In this document: positions 25,142 through 33,863 of the stretch, piece after piece
How positions within the stretch are numbered: position 1 is the stretch's first letter
Layout of the letters: each line of letters opens with the position of its first letter
Source: CAZUQA01 sp964622375
GTDB lineage: Bacteria; Bacillota_I; Bacilli_A; Erysipelotrichales; Erysipelotrichaceae
NCBI GenBank assembly: GCA_964622375.1
Contig: CAZUQA010000133.1
Location: forward strand, 1-60,468
Reading direction: 5' to 3'
DNA length: 60,468 nt
The notes under the pieces: model-generated
The model's input: the letters and a program-made list of their open reading frames with translations, nothing else
The model's database searches: none
What the model was told of the DNA's origin: nothing
Position numbers and translations under genes: made by a program

Positions 25142-25560
25142 AGAAGTTTCTCAAGGAATTTAGGAATTTTGCCCTAAAAGGCAATGTGATGAATTTAGCG
25201 GTTGGCGTGATTATCGGTTCAGCTTTTCAAGGCGTAGTTAACTCCCTAACTCAAAATATCCTATCTCCGATAATCGGAATTTTTGCCGGCGTCAATTTTG
25301 AAGCCATGCATTGGGAGGTTTTTGGTGTGGACTTGCGCTATGGGGCTTTTATTACCACACTCATCAATTTTCTTATCATGGCTTTTGTAGTATTTATTAT
25401 AGTGAAGTTGATGAATCGTTTAGCTGAAGGGCCGGATGATAAAAAAGTGGAAGTAGCTACCAAGTCTTGCCCATATTGTTACAGCGAAATAAATGTGGCA
25501 GCAACTCGTTGTCCGGCTTGCACTTCAGATTTAAGCAAAAACCCAGTAAAAAAGTCCTAG
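25138..25560 (+). CDS. mscL: Large-conductance mechanosensitive channel with C-terminal zinc ribbon
   Basis: 140 aa. MscL opens under membrane tension and releases osmolytes during hypo-osmotic shock. The N-terminal helix and first membrane helix (FRNFALKGNVMNLAVGVIIG) and second membrane helix (LINFLIMAFVVFIIVKLMN) are canonical. After the usual charged linker it carries a zinc ribbon, Cys111/Cys114 (CPYC) and Cys125/Cys128 (CPAC), instead of the common C-terminal helix bundle. Translation is coupled to the ABC exporter gene (ATGA). Confidence 0.93.
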   Translation: MKKFLKEFRNFALKGNVMNLAVGVIIGSAFQGVVNSLTQNILSPIIGIFAGVNFEAMHWEVFGVDLRYGAFITTLINFLIMAFVVFIIVKLMNRLAEGPDDKKVEVATKSCPYCYSEINVAATRCPACTSDLSKNPVKKS

Positions 25561-25571
25561 CGGACTTTTTT
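25548..25571. terminator. Bidirectional terminator after mscL
   Basis: AAAAAAGTCC (25548-25557) pairs with GGACTTTTTT (25562-25571) around TAGC; the mscL stop codon is in the loop. It also serves the convergent phosphate operon. Confidence 0.85.
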
Positions 25572-25594
25572 GAAATTGTAATTTAATTTTGATT

Positions 25595-26212
25595 TTAAGA
25601 ATTCTTCATAATCGCGCTTTCAAATAACTCAGCAGCTTCTTCACAGTGGTCACAGCATTCTTCAAAAGAGGTTATCAGTCTGGTCCAAACAAAGACTTCC
25701 TTGTCATTCATTTTCGAAACATGCAGGTTACGCATGATGTTGGTATATAGGATGTCACCTTCAGTCTCTAAAAGATGGACGGCTGTGATTTTGTCGTGAA
25801 TTCCCGTTGATTTGTGGAAGTTACCAAAATCTTTGGCTACTTCATGGACAGCAGTGCAACATTTAACAAGTAAGGAAGCATACTCCAAACACTCTGGTAA
25901 GAGTTCTTTGACATTGTAAATAAAGAGATGTTGCATAGTATCGTCGATACTGTCGGTGATATCGTCCAGCTTAGCAGCTAAATCAATGATATCGCCTCTT
26001 TCAATCGGCGCAAGAAACTCGTGTGCCAGTTTTTCCATAATCTCAAAACGTTTGTCATCGGCAGCGTGCTCAATTTTGTGCATTTCATTAATGTGTTCTA
26101 CTAATAAAGTCGGATTGAAATCCTTGACGAAAGTCTCAAAATAGACGGAAGCTTGACAGGCATAGTCTGCCATTTGTGCTAATGCATCAAAGTAGTTGTA
26201 TTTATGTGCCAT
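25595..26212 (-). CDS. DUF47 (PhoU-like) phosphate transport accessory protein
   Basis: 205-aa all-helical protein of the DUF47/TIGR00153 family, related to PhoU. Acidic metal-binding patches are visible (EHAADDKRFEIM, KLDDITDSIDDTM, ETEGDILYTNIM, FEECCDHCEEAAE). It follows the PiT transporter gene by 28 nt, the standard pairing, and is thought to regulate phosphate flux through PiT. Its ATG has AGGAGGATTATC upstream. Confidence 0.92.
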   Translation of the reverse strand: MAHKYNYFDALAQMADYACQASVYFETFVKDFNPTLLVEHINEMHKIEHAADDKRFEIMEKLAHEFLAPIERGDIIDLAAKLDDITDSIDDTMQHLFIYNVKELLPECLEYASLLVKCCTAVHEVAKDFGNFHKSTGIHDKITAVHLLETEGDILYTNIMRNLHVSKMNDKEVFVWTRLITSFEECCDHCEEAAELFESAIMKNS

Positions 26213-26240
26213 AATCTGATAATCCTCCTATACTGTTGAA

Positions 26241-27302
26241 TCAGGCAAAAATCGCGATAAATAATTTCGTCATTAAAAAGCCGATTAATCCACAACCGGG
26301 AAAAGTGAGTACCCAGGCTAATACCATTTCTCCAACTAAGCTCCAGTTAACATTGCTTAATCGCTTAGAAGCACCTACTCCCATAATCGCAAAGGATTTC
26401 ATATGGGAAGTGCTTACCGGTATACCTAAGATCGATGTGAGAAACAAACAAGCTGAGGATGAAAAGTCAGCCGCAAAGCCTTGGTATTTCTCTAACTTGG
26501 TAACATCCATACCCATGGTTTTAATGATTTTATAACCACCAATGGAAGTACCCAGTGCCATTACTATCGAACAAAGTATCATCAGCCAAATTGGAATTTG
26601 GAAATTGCTGACATTAGCTTGTCCCATAGAAAGAAAAGCACCCAACATAAAAACCCCCATAAACTTTTGTCCGTCTTGCGCACCATGCATAAAAGCCATG
26701 CCGGCTGCTCCAAAAATTTGGGCACCTTTAAATACTTTGTTGGTTTTCCTCCGGTCCATTCTGCCGCAAATTACTTCAATTAGTTTGGTAATTAGCCAAC
26801 CGGAACCAAAACCAAGGATAATTGACATGATAATGCCGTAAACCACCTTTATCCATTCCGAACCATTGATGGCATTGAAACCACCTTGTAAAGCAATAGC
26901 TGAACCGGAAATCCCGGCAATTAAAGCGTGGCTTTCACTGGTGTTAATTCCAAAAAACCAAGCAGCTACTGCCCAGATGACGATGGCGACCAACCCGGCT
27001 AGTAAGGCATACAGCGAGGTTCTGGGATCACCGCCAAAATCCGCCATATTGTAAATAGTAGCAGCCACTGAAGCATTAAACAGCGTCATCACCAAAACGC
27101 CAAAGAAATTAAAAATGGCAGCCATAATGATGGCCAAACTCGGGCTCAATGAACGGGTTCCAATACAGGTAGCTATAGCGTTGGAAGCATCGGTCCAACC
27201 ATTTACCATGATGACAGACAGGGTGATTAATGTGGTAAAGACAAAGGGCAAATTAGTCAGTAATTCTTTAATGAATCCGTTGAAATCTAATGTTGCTGGC
27301 AT
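26241..27302 (-). CDS. pit: PiT family inorganic phosphate transporter
   Basis: 353 aa from ATG 27302, directly after GGAGGATTT; the open frame to 27350 is upstream of that signal. About ten membrane helices. The two PiT family repeats are visible as VNGWTDASNAIATCIGTRS near residue 35 and FAADFSSSACLFLTSILGIPVSTSH in the second half. It is a low-affinity phosphate symporter. DUF47 is cotranscribed after it. Confidence 0.92.
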   Translation of the reverse strand: MPATLDFNGFIKELLTNLPFVFTTLITLSVIMVNGWTDASNAIATCIGTRSLSPSLAIIMAAIFNFFGVLVMTLFNASVAATIYNMADFGGDPRTSLYALLAGLVAIVIWAVAAWFFGINTSESHALIAGISGSAIALQGGFNAINGSEWIKVVYGIIMSIILGFGSGWLITKLIEVICGRMDRRKTNKVFKGAQIFGAAGMAFMHGAQDGQKFMGVFMLGAFLSMGQANVSNFQIPIWLMILCSIVMALGTSIGGYKIIKTMGMDVTKLEKYQGFAADFSSSACLFLTSILGIPVSTSHMKSFAIMGVGASKRLSNVNWSLVGEMVLAWVLTFPGCGLIGFLMTKLFIAIFA

Positions 27303-27460
27303 AAATCCTCCGCTATAAAAGCCGTTTTTCAAACACAGAAAGTATAGCACAGAGTGTAAATTTAATCACGATTTTTTTGTTTACTGCCAAGGGAAAGCTA
27401 AAATAAAAAAACTACCTGACCATACTTAATAAGGTACAAGATTTAAACAAAGATAATGTT

Positions 27461-28027
27461 TTATAAACAATCTTTTTTTCGCAGTTTTAACTCTCTGCCT
27501 TTTAGTTGGGCCAGCGATTGAATAATGTGAACTGCGATATTTGCCTTTTCTTTGATTGATGCTTCTACCGGGCATTCGCTTCTAAGTTGCTCAATAAGTG
27601 AGTTGAGATCTGTTATATCAAATAAGTTGACTGTAAGGCAGAATAGGCTCTTGCGTCGACCATCATCGTAACTATTCAATAGCTCTTGTAGTATGATAAT
27701 TTTAGCATTCAGTTCCCTTATATAGTTATCAAGCCCCAAACACTTAGCTTTCTCCAGGTCAATAAGCTGATTTTTGTGGGAAATAAAGGAGTCCGACAAA
27801 GTAACACCATCATATTTCTTGCAGGGATATTCAGCGCATAGGTAACAAAATTCCAGATTTTTACGTTGACAGCACGACAGTACACCACAGTTAGGATGTA
27901 CCTTAGTAAAATCAACGCCGCCACAACCGGGGCATTGCGAAGTTGTTGAGCTGTAATGGAGCGGACATAGACCACAATTCAGACCACAGGCTGAAAATTG
28001 CGGATATCTTCTTTTCAGATATGCCAT
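27461..28027 (-). CDS. DUF3795 family cysteine-rich protein
   Basis: 188 aa. The first ~75 residues are Cys-rich: SACGLNCGLCPLHY, CPGCGG, NCGVLSCCQRK, FCYLCAEYPCKKYDG, the DUF3795 signature, probably binding zinc or an iron-sulfur centre. The remainder is helical. It is the last of three genes, with its ATG overlapping the stop of the upstream pyridoxamine-oxidase-like gene (TAATG). No biochemical role is established. Confidence 0.8.
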   Translation of the reverse strand: MAYLKRRYPQFSACGLNCGLCPLHYSSTTSQCPGCGGVDFTKVHPNCGVLSCCQRKNLEFCYLCAEYPCKKYDGVTLSDSFISHKNQLIDLEKAKCLGLDNYIRELNAKIIILQELLNSYDDGRRKSLFCLTVNLFDITDLNSLIEQLRSECPVEASIKEKANIAVHIIQSLAQLKGRELKLRKKDCL

Positions 28028-28443
28028 TACAATATCTCAAAATCCTCTGAGCTAAAATTAGCATAGTATCTCGCTGTTTGCGCCGTGAATTTAAGAACAC
28101 AATAATCCGGATCATTGACACCTTGTGGATAATATAAGGTATCACCTTGTTGCCAAATCATTTTTTTACTTGCAGCATCTTCCAGAACTTCCATGGCGCC
28201 TTTTAACATAACGCCGTGATAAGAACCATCGAAGAAATAAATACAGGCTTTTGGATTACAACGATATTGCGCTACGCGCTTAGATGAAGTGTTGGTAGTA
28301 AACCAAAATGTCTTTATACTTTCGCGCTTTCTCGGTGCCAGCATGGCTTTAGTGTTAGGATAACCGGTTTCATCGATTGAACTAATTAAAGCAACATCTT
28401 GTTTATCAATTAATGCGGCAATGGTTTCTGTAATATCGATCAT
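28027..28443 (-). CDS. Pyridoxamine 5'-phosphate oxidase-like flavoprotein
   Basis: 138 aa from ATG 28443 with GAGGGAAAAATA upstream; the longer TTG frame to 28482 overlaps the previous gene and lacks a site. It has the split-barrel FMN fold: VALISSIDETGYPNTKAM, KTFWFTTNTSSKRVAQYR, KACIYFFDG and YHGVMLKG. Proteins of this size are general-stress or F420/FMN split-barrel reductases rather than true PdxH. It lies between an isochorismatase-like gene and DUF3795. Substrate unknown. Confidence 0.85.
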   Translation of the reverse strand: MIDITETIAALIDKQDVALISSIDETGYPNTKAMLAPRKRESIKTFWFTTNTSSKRVAQYRCNPKACIYFFDGSYHGVMLKGAMEVLEDAASKKMIWQQGDTLYYPQGVNDPDYCVLKFTAQTARYYANFSSEDFEIL

Positions 28444-28474
28444 TATTTTTCCCTCAATCTCCAGTGACGGTTGA

Positions 28475-28966
28475 TTAGCCAAACAAATCAGCTAAACTGC
28501 TTATTTTGCAACCCTGACTTTGATAATATTGTAACATTTCCGGGATTTTCTTTTTATCCCAACTGGTAATACAATCCGCTAAAACAGTGACAGTATAGCC
28601 GGATTTGCACAAGTTATAACAACTGGACTTAACACAAGCCGTGGCATCAGCTCCGCTTATATAAAAGTCGGTAATTTCATTAGCCTGGATAAAAGTTACT
28701 GCTTCTTCACTGCTTAAAAAATTGCCTTTAAATTTCGTGAAAATGTTTTTTGAGGATACTTTCAAGTCTGAGGCTAATTCTGCACCTTTGGTGTTGGGTT
28801 TAAAAGTTCGGCTACCGGGGGATAAACTTTCATGACGAATATAGACGACGTGAATGTCGTTATTGATTGCCCAATCGACAGCGGTGTTGATGTTGTTGAT
28901 TATCTCCTTGTAATTCTTGGTAATGTCATTTTGAATATCAATGATAACTAAGGCTTTCTTTTGCAT
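28475..28966 (-). CDS. Isochorismatase family cysteine hydrolase
   Basis: 163 aa. The cysteine-hydrolase triad is visible: Asp in VIIDIQND, a Lys near FTKFKGNFLSS, and the nucleophilic Cys in ISGADATACVKSS. The family includes nicotinamidase and other amidases; the usual nicotinamidase metal site (DxH) is not obvious. It is the first gene of a three-gene operon divergent from a WYL regulator. Confidence 0.9.
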   Translation of the reverse strand: MQKKALVIIDIQNDITKNYKEIINNINTAVDWAINNDIHVVYIRHESLSPGSRTFKPNTKGAELASDLKVSSKNIFTKFKGNFLSSEEAVTFIQANEITDFYISGADATACVKSSCYNLCKSGYTVTVLADCITSWDKKKIPEMLQYYQSQGCKISSLADLFG

Positions 28967-29019
28967 GTTTGATTCTCCTTTGCTTGATTGCTTTACTTAC
29001 TTTTTTAGTGTAGCATTCA

Positions 29020-29045
29020 ATTGTTGACAACTATATGGCAACAAT
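29020..29045. promoter_or_regulatory. Inverted repeat in the divergent promoter region of the WYL regulator
   Basis: ATTGTTG (29020-29026) and CAACAAT (29039-29045) are perfect arms 12 bp apart; TTGACA (29024-29029) lies inside. The region serves both the isochorismatase operon (minus) and the regulator (plus), so it is a candidate operator for the regulator. Confidence 0.5.
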
Positions 29046-29071
29046 AAAAAAATATTTAGGGGGATATAGAA

Positions 29072-30004
29072 ATGAAGATCGACAGGCTGGTCAGTATAAT
29101 AATGTTACTTTTGGAAAAAGAGCGAATAGCCGCTCAAGAATTAGCGGACATGTTTGAAGTTTCCCCGAGAACCATTTACCGGGATATTGATACTATTAAT
29201 ATGGCGGGTATTCCAATTCTCTCAACTCCCGGGGTGTCAGGGGGCTTTGAAATCATGCCGCAATATAAAATGGATAAAAAAGTATTCTCAACTTCCGATC
29301 TCGCCGCAATTCTCATGGGACTTTCCGGGCTTTCTGATGTTATTAGAGGTGAAGAAGTAGTAAATGCTTTAGCGAAAGTCAAAAGCTTTATTCCGGCAGA
29401 GAAGGCCAAAGAAATCGCCCTAAAAACAAATCAGGTTTATATTGACTTAAGCCCTTGGCTGGGTAAGCGTAATATAGAGAAAAGTGTTGAAATAATAAAG
29501 ACAGCGATGCAAGAAGGCCGCTTACTTTCATTTACCTACTCTGATCGTTACGGTAATACAACAACAAGAACCGCTGAGCCCTACCAATTGGTTCTAAAAG
29601 GTAGTCATTGGTATTGGCAGGGATATTGCCTTTTAAGAAATGATTTTCGCTTATTTAAGCTATCGCGCAGTACTAACTTGAAAACGCTAAAGGAGCGCTT
29701 TTTACCCCGAGAATTTCAGAATCCTCAATTGGATTTCACCGACTTTGTGGCGGGCTTACAGACGATAATAAAAATACGCATTCATAACTCCCTGGCAGAT
29801 GATGTTCTTGACTATTGCAGCGATGATGATATTTTAAATGATGGCGATGAGCATTGTATTGTCAACTTTCCCTTTATTGAAAACGATTACTACTACAACA
29901 TGCTATTAAGCTTTGGGGCAAAATGTGAATGTTTGGCACCGGAAAACATACGTCAAGAAATGAGACGGCGGATTAGCGATATGGCAATAATCTATGAACA
30001 TTAA
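29072..30004 (+). CDS. YafY-type transcriptional regulator (HTH + WYL domain)
   Basis: 310 aa. The N-terminal DeoR-like winged helix (RIAAQELADMFEVSPRTIYR) is followed by the WYL domain (FTYSDRYGNTTTRTAEPYQL, HWYWQGYCLLRNDFRLFKLS) and a C-terminal WCX extension. The ATG follows TTAGGGGGATATAGAA. WYL regulators sense small ligands and often control the divergent gene, here the isochorismatase-flavoprotein-DUF3795 operon. The stop overlaps the convergent signal peptidase gene by 4 nt. Confidence 0.9.
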   Translation: MKIDRLVSIIMLLLEKERIAAQELADMFEVSPRTIYRDIDTINMAGIPILSTPGVSGGFEIMPQYKMDKKVFSTSDLAAILMGLSGLSDVIRGEEVVNALAKVKSFIPAEKAKEIALKTNQVYIDLSPWLGKRNIEKSVEIIKTAMQEGRLLSFTYSDRYGNTTTRTAEPYQLVLKGSHWYWQGYCLLRNDFRLFKLSRSTNLKTLKERFLPREFQNPQLDFTDFVAGLQTIIKIRIHNSLADDVLDYCSDDDILNDGDEHCIVNFPFIENDYYYNMLLSFGAKCECLAPENIRQEMRRRISDMAIIYEH

Positions 30005-30594
30005 TGAGTTGGAATATTTTCTTTTCTGTCACCCCAGATTGATAAAAGTTGCCAAATGCTGATAAAGATAATGCCGGAACCCAAAACATAGAAGAAGTTA
30101 GTTTTAACAAAAACTAAAGCTTGACCAATAATTAAATTATGATAGATAACCCGACCAATAACAGCATCACAAGCTACGACACCAATATCAGCTTGTTTAT
30201 TGTTTACGCCTTGGGTTTGAAATCCGCGTTTGTTGTCGGCTTTAGAATCTTCGATGATAGCGATAACCCGGTGGGTGACCATTATATCCTCGCCAAGTAG
30301 ATAAGTTATATCATCACCAACTTTTATAGTCGATGTATCAACCTTTTTTACAATAATAAGAGAATTCTGTGGAATAACATCTTGCATGGATTTACCAACC
30401 ACGGTCATTGCGGAGTAGCCATAAAGCTGATGCAAATTGCCTTGGCTGATCGTGTGTAAGCCTACTATGACAACAATGAAGATAAACATCATGATATAAG
30501 ATAAAGAAGCACCAAGAAAACTTCGTAATGAATTACGTTTTACTTTTTTATGCTTATTCTTTACGAGTTTATTAATGTATCTGGGTACTTTCAT
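30001..30594 (-). CDS. Signal peptidase I, SipW/ER type
   Basis: 197 aa from ATG 30594; an open frame runs to a TTG at 30684 but encodes nothing family-like. A transmembrane helix lies at about residues 30-50. The catalytic Ser69 is in VVGKSMQDVIPQNSL. The general base is His108 in EDIMVTHRVIAI, the Ser-His dyad of the archaeal/ER/SipW class instead of Ser-Lys. A second helix lies near the C terminus (about 165-185). SipW processes selected exported proteins, such as the matrix protein TasA in Bacillus; no TasA-like gene is seen here. The start is uncertain because no ribosome binding site is close to the ATG. Confidence 0.8.
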   Translation of the reverse strand: MKVPRYINKLVKNKHKKVKRNSLRSFLGASLSYIMMFIFIVVIVGLHTISQGNLHQLYGYSAMTVVGKSMQDVIPQNSLIIVKKVDTSTIKVGDDITYLLGEDIMVTHRVIAIIEDSKADNKRGFQTQGVNNKQADIGVVACDAVIGRVIYHNLIIGQALVFVKTNFFYVLGSGIIFISIWQLLSIWGDRKENIPTH

Positions 30595-30836
30595 TGGTTG
30601 GTAAGTTATCGAGACTCCATTAAGATAAAAGGCTTCTAAATAAAGATGTGTGGGAAGTATCTCATCTGGGTGGTTTATGGTCAATTATTGTGACCGGAAT
30701 TCAATATGTATTTCAATGTGTAATGTGTGATTATCGGGATTTTCTACCACCATTGATGTGGTACAATACTTCTCTGCGGCGAGTTACGCCGTTTGTGTAT
30801 AGTATATGTTTTATTAACATCAAAGGAGAAACGCGA

Positions 30837-31421
30837 ATGAATATAAAAACACTGGCAAAGATAGGCTTGCTTGTCTGCTTGGCATATTTCATAACGGTAA
30901 CGGTTCAGATTATATTCAATAATAATTTTACCTTATATCTGGTAAGCATTGTCACTATGCTCTCAGGGCTATACCTGACTTTATTGGTAGTTGCCTTTCC
31001 CGGGGAAACAGAATACAAGCAATTCTACAGAACCATAGCGATACTGTCTGTTGCGACATGTATGATTCTTACAAATGCCGTACATTTTGTAAATATAGCA
31101 GCGATAAGGCCGTTAATTGCCAGGGGAATATTCATTCCCGATTATTTTCAAATCGGCAAATACCCTTCTGTATTGATGGCAATAGATTATTTAGCCTGGG
31201 GTTTATTTATGGGATTAGCCTTTATATTTTCAAGTTTTTTTATAAATACTGTATTGAAATTGAGAAAGTTTCTACTGTTGTGTGGCTGTTTATGTTTAAT
31301 TGGGTTCATTGGGGTTTTATTCAATGAAAACCTGTGGTATATCGCCCCTTTGGGGTATGGCATAGGATCAGTTGTCATTTGTGCTAAAATACTTTTATCA
31401 ACCAATAATCTGGTAATATAA
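30837..31421 (+). CDS. Integral membrane protein of unknown function
   Basis: 194 aa from ATG 30837, preceded by AAAGGAGAAACGCGA; the longer frame to 30648 is upstream of this excellent site. About six hydrophobic helices: residues ~8-28, 34-54, 65-90, 110-135, 148-165, 168-188. No charged or catalytic motif stands out. The six-helix pattern resembles DUF4386/DUF998-type small membrane proteins, but I cannot assign it. It is divergent from the SipW-like gene. Confidence 0.6.
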   Translation: MNIKTLAKIGLLVCLAYFITVTVQIIFNNNFTLYLVSIVTMLSGLYLTLLVVAFPGETEYKQFYRTIAILSVATCMILTNAVHFVNIAAIRPLIARGIFIPDYFQIGKYPSVLMAIDYLAWGLFMGLAFIFSSFFINTVLKLRKFLLLCGCLCLIGFIGVLFNENLWYIAPLGYGIGSVVICAKILLSTNNLVI

Positions 31422-31748
31422 ACACACTTCGACAATGAAATGGACATTATGTTTTGCTTCAAACTTTATCCAAGTTGCATTTTAGTATTTCAATTTACCC
31501 ATTTATCCATTACCGATTTGGTACTACGTCAAGAAAGTAGTCAATCGAAATAGAAAATTTCTTGCTTGGCGGCACTATTTACAGTGTTATTACATCTATG
31601 ATAGGATTCATACATAATTCACAGGACTTCAATTAAATATTAAGAGTCATTGTGTAAGTGTAAATTATTTAGCGGCATTGAATACCAAGTTAGAGGTGCT
31701 TAAATATAATAGAGAATCACTTAATAGTGGTTTGGGAAGGGATATAAA
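31422..31748. other. Gene-free stretch before the DUF1146 gene
   Basis: About 330 bp of AT-rich sequence. I see no coding frame with a ribosome binding site, no RNA gene and no clear terminator. A promoter for the small DUF1146 gene should lie here but no convincing pair of hexamers was found. Confidence 0.4.
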
Positions 31749-31946
31749 ATGGCATTTGCGAATGTTACACAAATATTTGTTTATCTACTATGTTTTGTGG
31801 TATGTTTTATGGCACTTACCAGCGTTGATTTCTCGCGCTTTATTTATACTAAGAAGGTACAATATGCCCAATTGCTTTTAGTGTTAATGAGTATGGCTTT
31901 GGCTTATTTGGTAGCCCAGTTTATTTTTGGTTTGGCTTGGAATTAA
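31749..31946 (+). CDS. DUF1146 family small membrane protein (YwzB-like)
   Basis: 65 aa with two transmembrane helices (residues ~7-24 and ~42-62) joined by SVDFSRFIYTKKVQYAQ. The pattern, length and the DFSRFI...QAQLL-type centre match DUF1146, found in Bacilli and related lineages, often near ATP synthase or murA. AAGGGATATAAA precedes the ATG. Function unknown. Its stop overlaps the convergent YigZ gene by 4 nt. Confidence 0.8.
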   Translation: MAFANVTQIFVYLLCFVVCFMALTSVDFSRFIYTKKVQYAQLLLVLMSMALAYLVAQFIFGLAWN

Positions 31947-32545
31947 CTTTTAACAATTTTAATTAGTGTATAAATTTTTTGATTAAAACCAACATTTAGT
32001 TCTTCCAGTGCACTTAGTACTGAAGTCTGCAGGCAGTAGAATGAGAATTCCACTTTTTCTTTGTAGTTGACTGCAAGTAAAGTGCAGTTTACTGCTAGAA
32101 AATTCTTAACTTGATCACTTTGATGGTAGTCAACGGTAAGTTGGTATAGCGGAACTTCGATTTTTTCAAACAATTCACAGTTTTTCAATGCTGTTGCAAC
32201 ACAGCTGCGATACGCTTTGCTCAAACCACCGGCTCCAAGTTTAATACCACCAAAATAACGAACAACAACAGCCAAGATATCGTCCATGTTGTTTTTTAAT
32301 AATACGTCAAGCATGGGCCAACCGGCAGTTTTTGCCGGCTCACCATCATCGCTATATTTTTGGATTTTGTTTTCATCCAACAAATAGGCATAACAATAAT
32401 GGTCAGCTTTAGGGTGTTGAACTTTTAATTGTTGGAGTTGGGCTTTTACTTCGGCTTTAGAATTACAGGGAAAAAGAAGACAGATGAAACGACTTTTATT
32501 GATTACTGTGGTTTCTTGGCAGCTGGTGCTGAGATATTTATACAT
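31943..32545 (-). CDS. YigZ/IMPACT family protein (UPF0029)
   Basis: 200 aa. The N-terminal IMPACT domain has ADHYCYAYLLDENKIQKYSD, DGEPAKTAGWPMLDVL and VVRYFGGIKLGAGGLSKAYR. The C-terminal ~60 residues form the DUF1949 ferredoxin-like domain. Eukaryotic IMPACT modulates the GCN2 kinase; bacterial YigZ has no settled role, though binding to ribosome or RNA has been proposed. It is divergent from rtcB. Confidence 0.93.
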   Translation of the reverse strand: MYKYLSTSCQETTVINKSRFICLLFPCNSKAEVKAQLQQLKVQHPKADHYCYAYLLDENKIQKYSDDGEPAKTAGWPMLDVLLKNNMDDILAVVVRYFGGIKLGAGGLSKAYRSCVATALKNCELFEKIEVPLYQLTVDYHQSDQVKNFLAVNCTLLAVNYKEKVEFSFYCLQTSVLSALEELNVGFNQKIYTLIKIVKS

Positions 32546-32575
32546 ACACTATTAACATAACATAATTGATAAAAC

Positions 32576-32584
32576 TGTTATACT
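32576..32584 (+). promoter_or_regulatory. Extended -10 element ahead of rtcB
   Basis: TGTTATACT (32576-32584) reads as an extended -10 (TGn plus TATACT), 23 nt before the rtcB start codon. No good -35 is seen, consistent with an extended -10 promoter. Confidence 0.45.
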
Positions 32585-32607
32585 TAAAAAGAAAAGAGAA
32601 AAAGTCG

Positions 32608-33810
32608 ATGATTGAAGTAAAGGGAAAATATAATAAAGCAGTCTGTTTCACTGAAAAGTTAGCTGAAGATGCAGAAAAACAAATAAGAGAACTATGTGAC
32701 CGTCCGGAATTTAGAGAGAGTGTCATTCGTATTATGCCGGATGTTCATATTGGTATGGGTTGCACTATCGGTACTACGATGACCATTAAAGATAAGATTG
32801 TTCCGGCAATGGTCGGTGTTGATATCGGTTGTGGGATGGAGACTGTCAAACTGGCGGATAAAGAAATTGATTATCCGGCTTTGGATGCTTTGATTTATCG
32901 TGAGATTCCCTGTGGTTTTGCGGTGCGTCAAGATCAGCATATACTAAACAACAAAATAAATCTTGAAGATTTACGCTGCAAGGACAAAGTAAGAATAGAG
33001 CGAGCGAAGCGCAGTATCGGAACTTTGGGCGGGGGTAATCATTTTATTGAAGTGGGAAAAACAGAAACCGGTGAATTGTATTTAACTATACATTCCGGCA
33101 GCCGTAATTTAGGAAAAGAGGTAGCGGAGTATTATCAGGACTTAGCCTATAAAACTCTACAAGGTAGTAATCCTCAACAATTATCAGAACTTATTGCCCA
33201 GTTAAAGGCTAGCGGAAGAAGTAAAGAAATCCAGAGTACGCTAAGCGCCATGAAAACCGGGACAGCTTTAGATTTATCGAAAAACTTATGTTATCTCAGC
33301 GGTGTGATGTTTGATGATTACCTGCATGATATGAAAATAGTACAGTATTTTGCCGAGCTCAATCGCCAAGCCATGGTGGATATCATTGTTCGTGGTTTAA
33401 AACTAAAAGAAGTAAGTCGTTTTACAACTATCCACAATTACATTGACACGGAATTGATGATATTGCGAAAAGGTGCGGTTTCTGCCAAAACCGGAGAAAT
33501 GCTATTGATTCCTATAAACATGAAAGAAGGCAGCTTAATTTGCCTGGGTAAGGGAAATGCTGAATGGAATTACTCTTCACCCCACGGTGCCGGTCGTCTG
33601 ATGAGCAGAAGGGAAGCCTTCCATACTATTTCGCTGAGTGAATATGAAGAATCCATGACGGGCATTTATACCAGTAGTATCAATAGTAAAACTTTAGATG
33701 AGGCACCGATGGCTTATAAAGACATTGGTGAAATTATCGCAAATATTGAAGCGACGGCTATGATTATCGACAAGATTGTACCGACATATAACTTTAAAGC
33801 GGCAGAGTAG
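32608..33810 (+). CDS. rtcB: RtcB family RNA ligase
   Basis: 400 aa from ATG 32608; the upstream 14 codons in frame look spurious. RtcB joins RNA 2',3'-cyclic phosphate or 3'-phosphate ends to 5'-OH using GTP and Mn. Metal-binding residues are in PDVHIGMGCTIG, GVDIGCGM, GGGNHFIEV and HSGSRNLG. The guanylylated His is in SSPHGAGRLMSR. It is the short ~400-aa form found in many bacteria, where it may repair tRNA or rRNA after stress. No archease gene is adjacent. Confidence 0.92.
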   Translation: MIEVKGKYNKAVCFTEKLAEDAEKQIRELCDRPEFRESVIRIMPDVHIGMGCTIGTTMTIKDKIVPAMVGVDIGCGMETVKLADKEIDYPALDALIYREIPCGFAVRQDQHILNNKINLEDLRCKDKVRIERAKRSIGTLGGGNHFIEVGKTETGELYLTIHSGSRNLGKEVAEYYQDLAYKTLQGSNPQQLSELIAQLKASGRSKEIQSTLSAMKTGTALDLSKNLCYLSGVMFDDYLHDMKIVQYFAELNRQAMVDIIVRGLKLKEVSRFTTIHNYIDTELMILRKGAVSAKTGEMLLIPINMKEGSLICLGKGNAEWNYSSPHGAGRLMSRREAFHTISLSEYEESMTGIYTSSINSKTLDEAPMAYKDIGEIIANIEATAMIIDKIVPTYNFKAAE

Positions 33811-33830
33811 TAAGATAGGACGATTTACTA

Positions 33831-33859
33831 TTGCGTAAAAGCTAGCTTTGGTGTATATT
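33831..33859 (+). promoter_or_regulatory. Sigma-A promoter of htpG
   Basis: TTGCGT (33831-33836), 17-bp spacer, TATATT (33854-33859), ending 4 bp before the CIRCE element. Confidence 0.7.
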
Positions 33860-33863
33860 ATAT

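Noticed and set aside
26236..27318. Several plus-strand frames across the PiT gene
   Set aside because: They are antisense shadows of a clear phosphate transporter with family motifs and a good start.
32566..32607. Longer N terminus for RtcB
   Set aside because: The first 14 codons overlap the promoter -10 and are unlike the family start MIEVKGKYNKAV.
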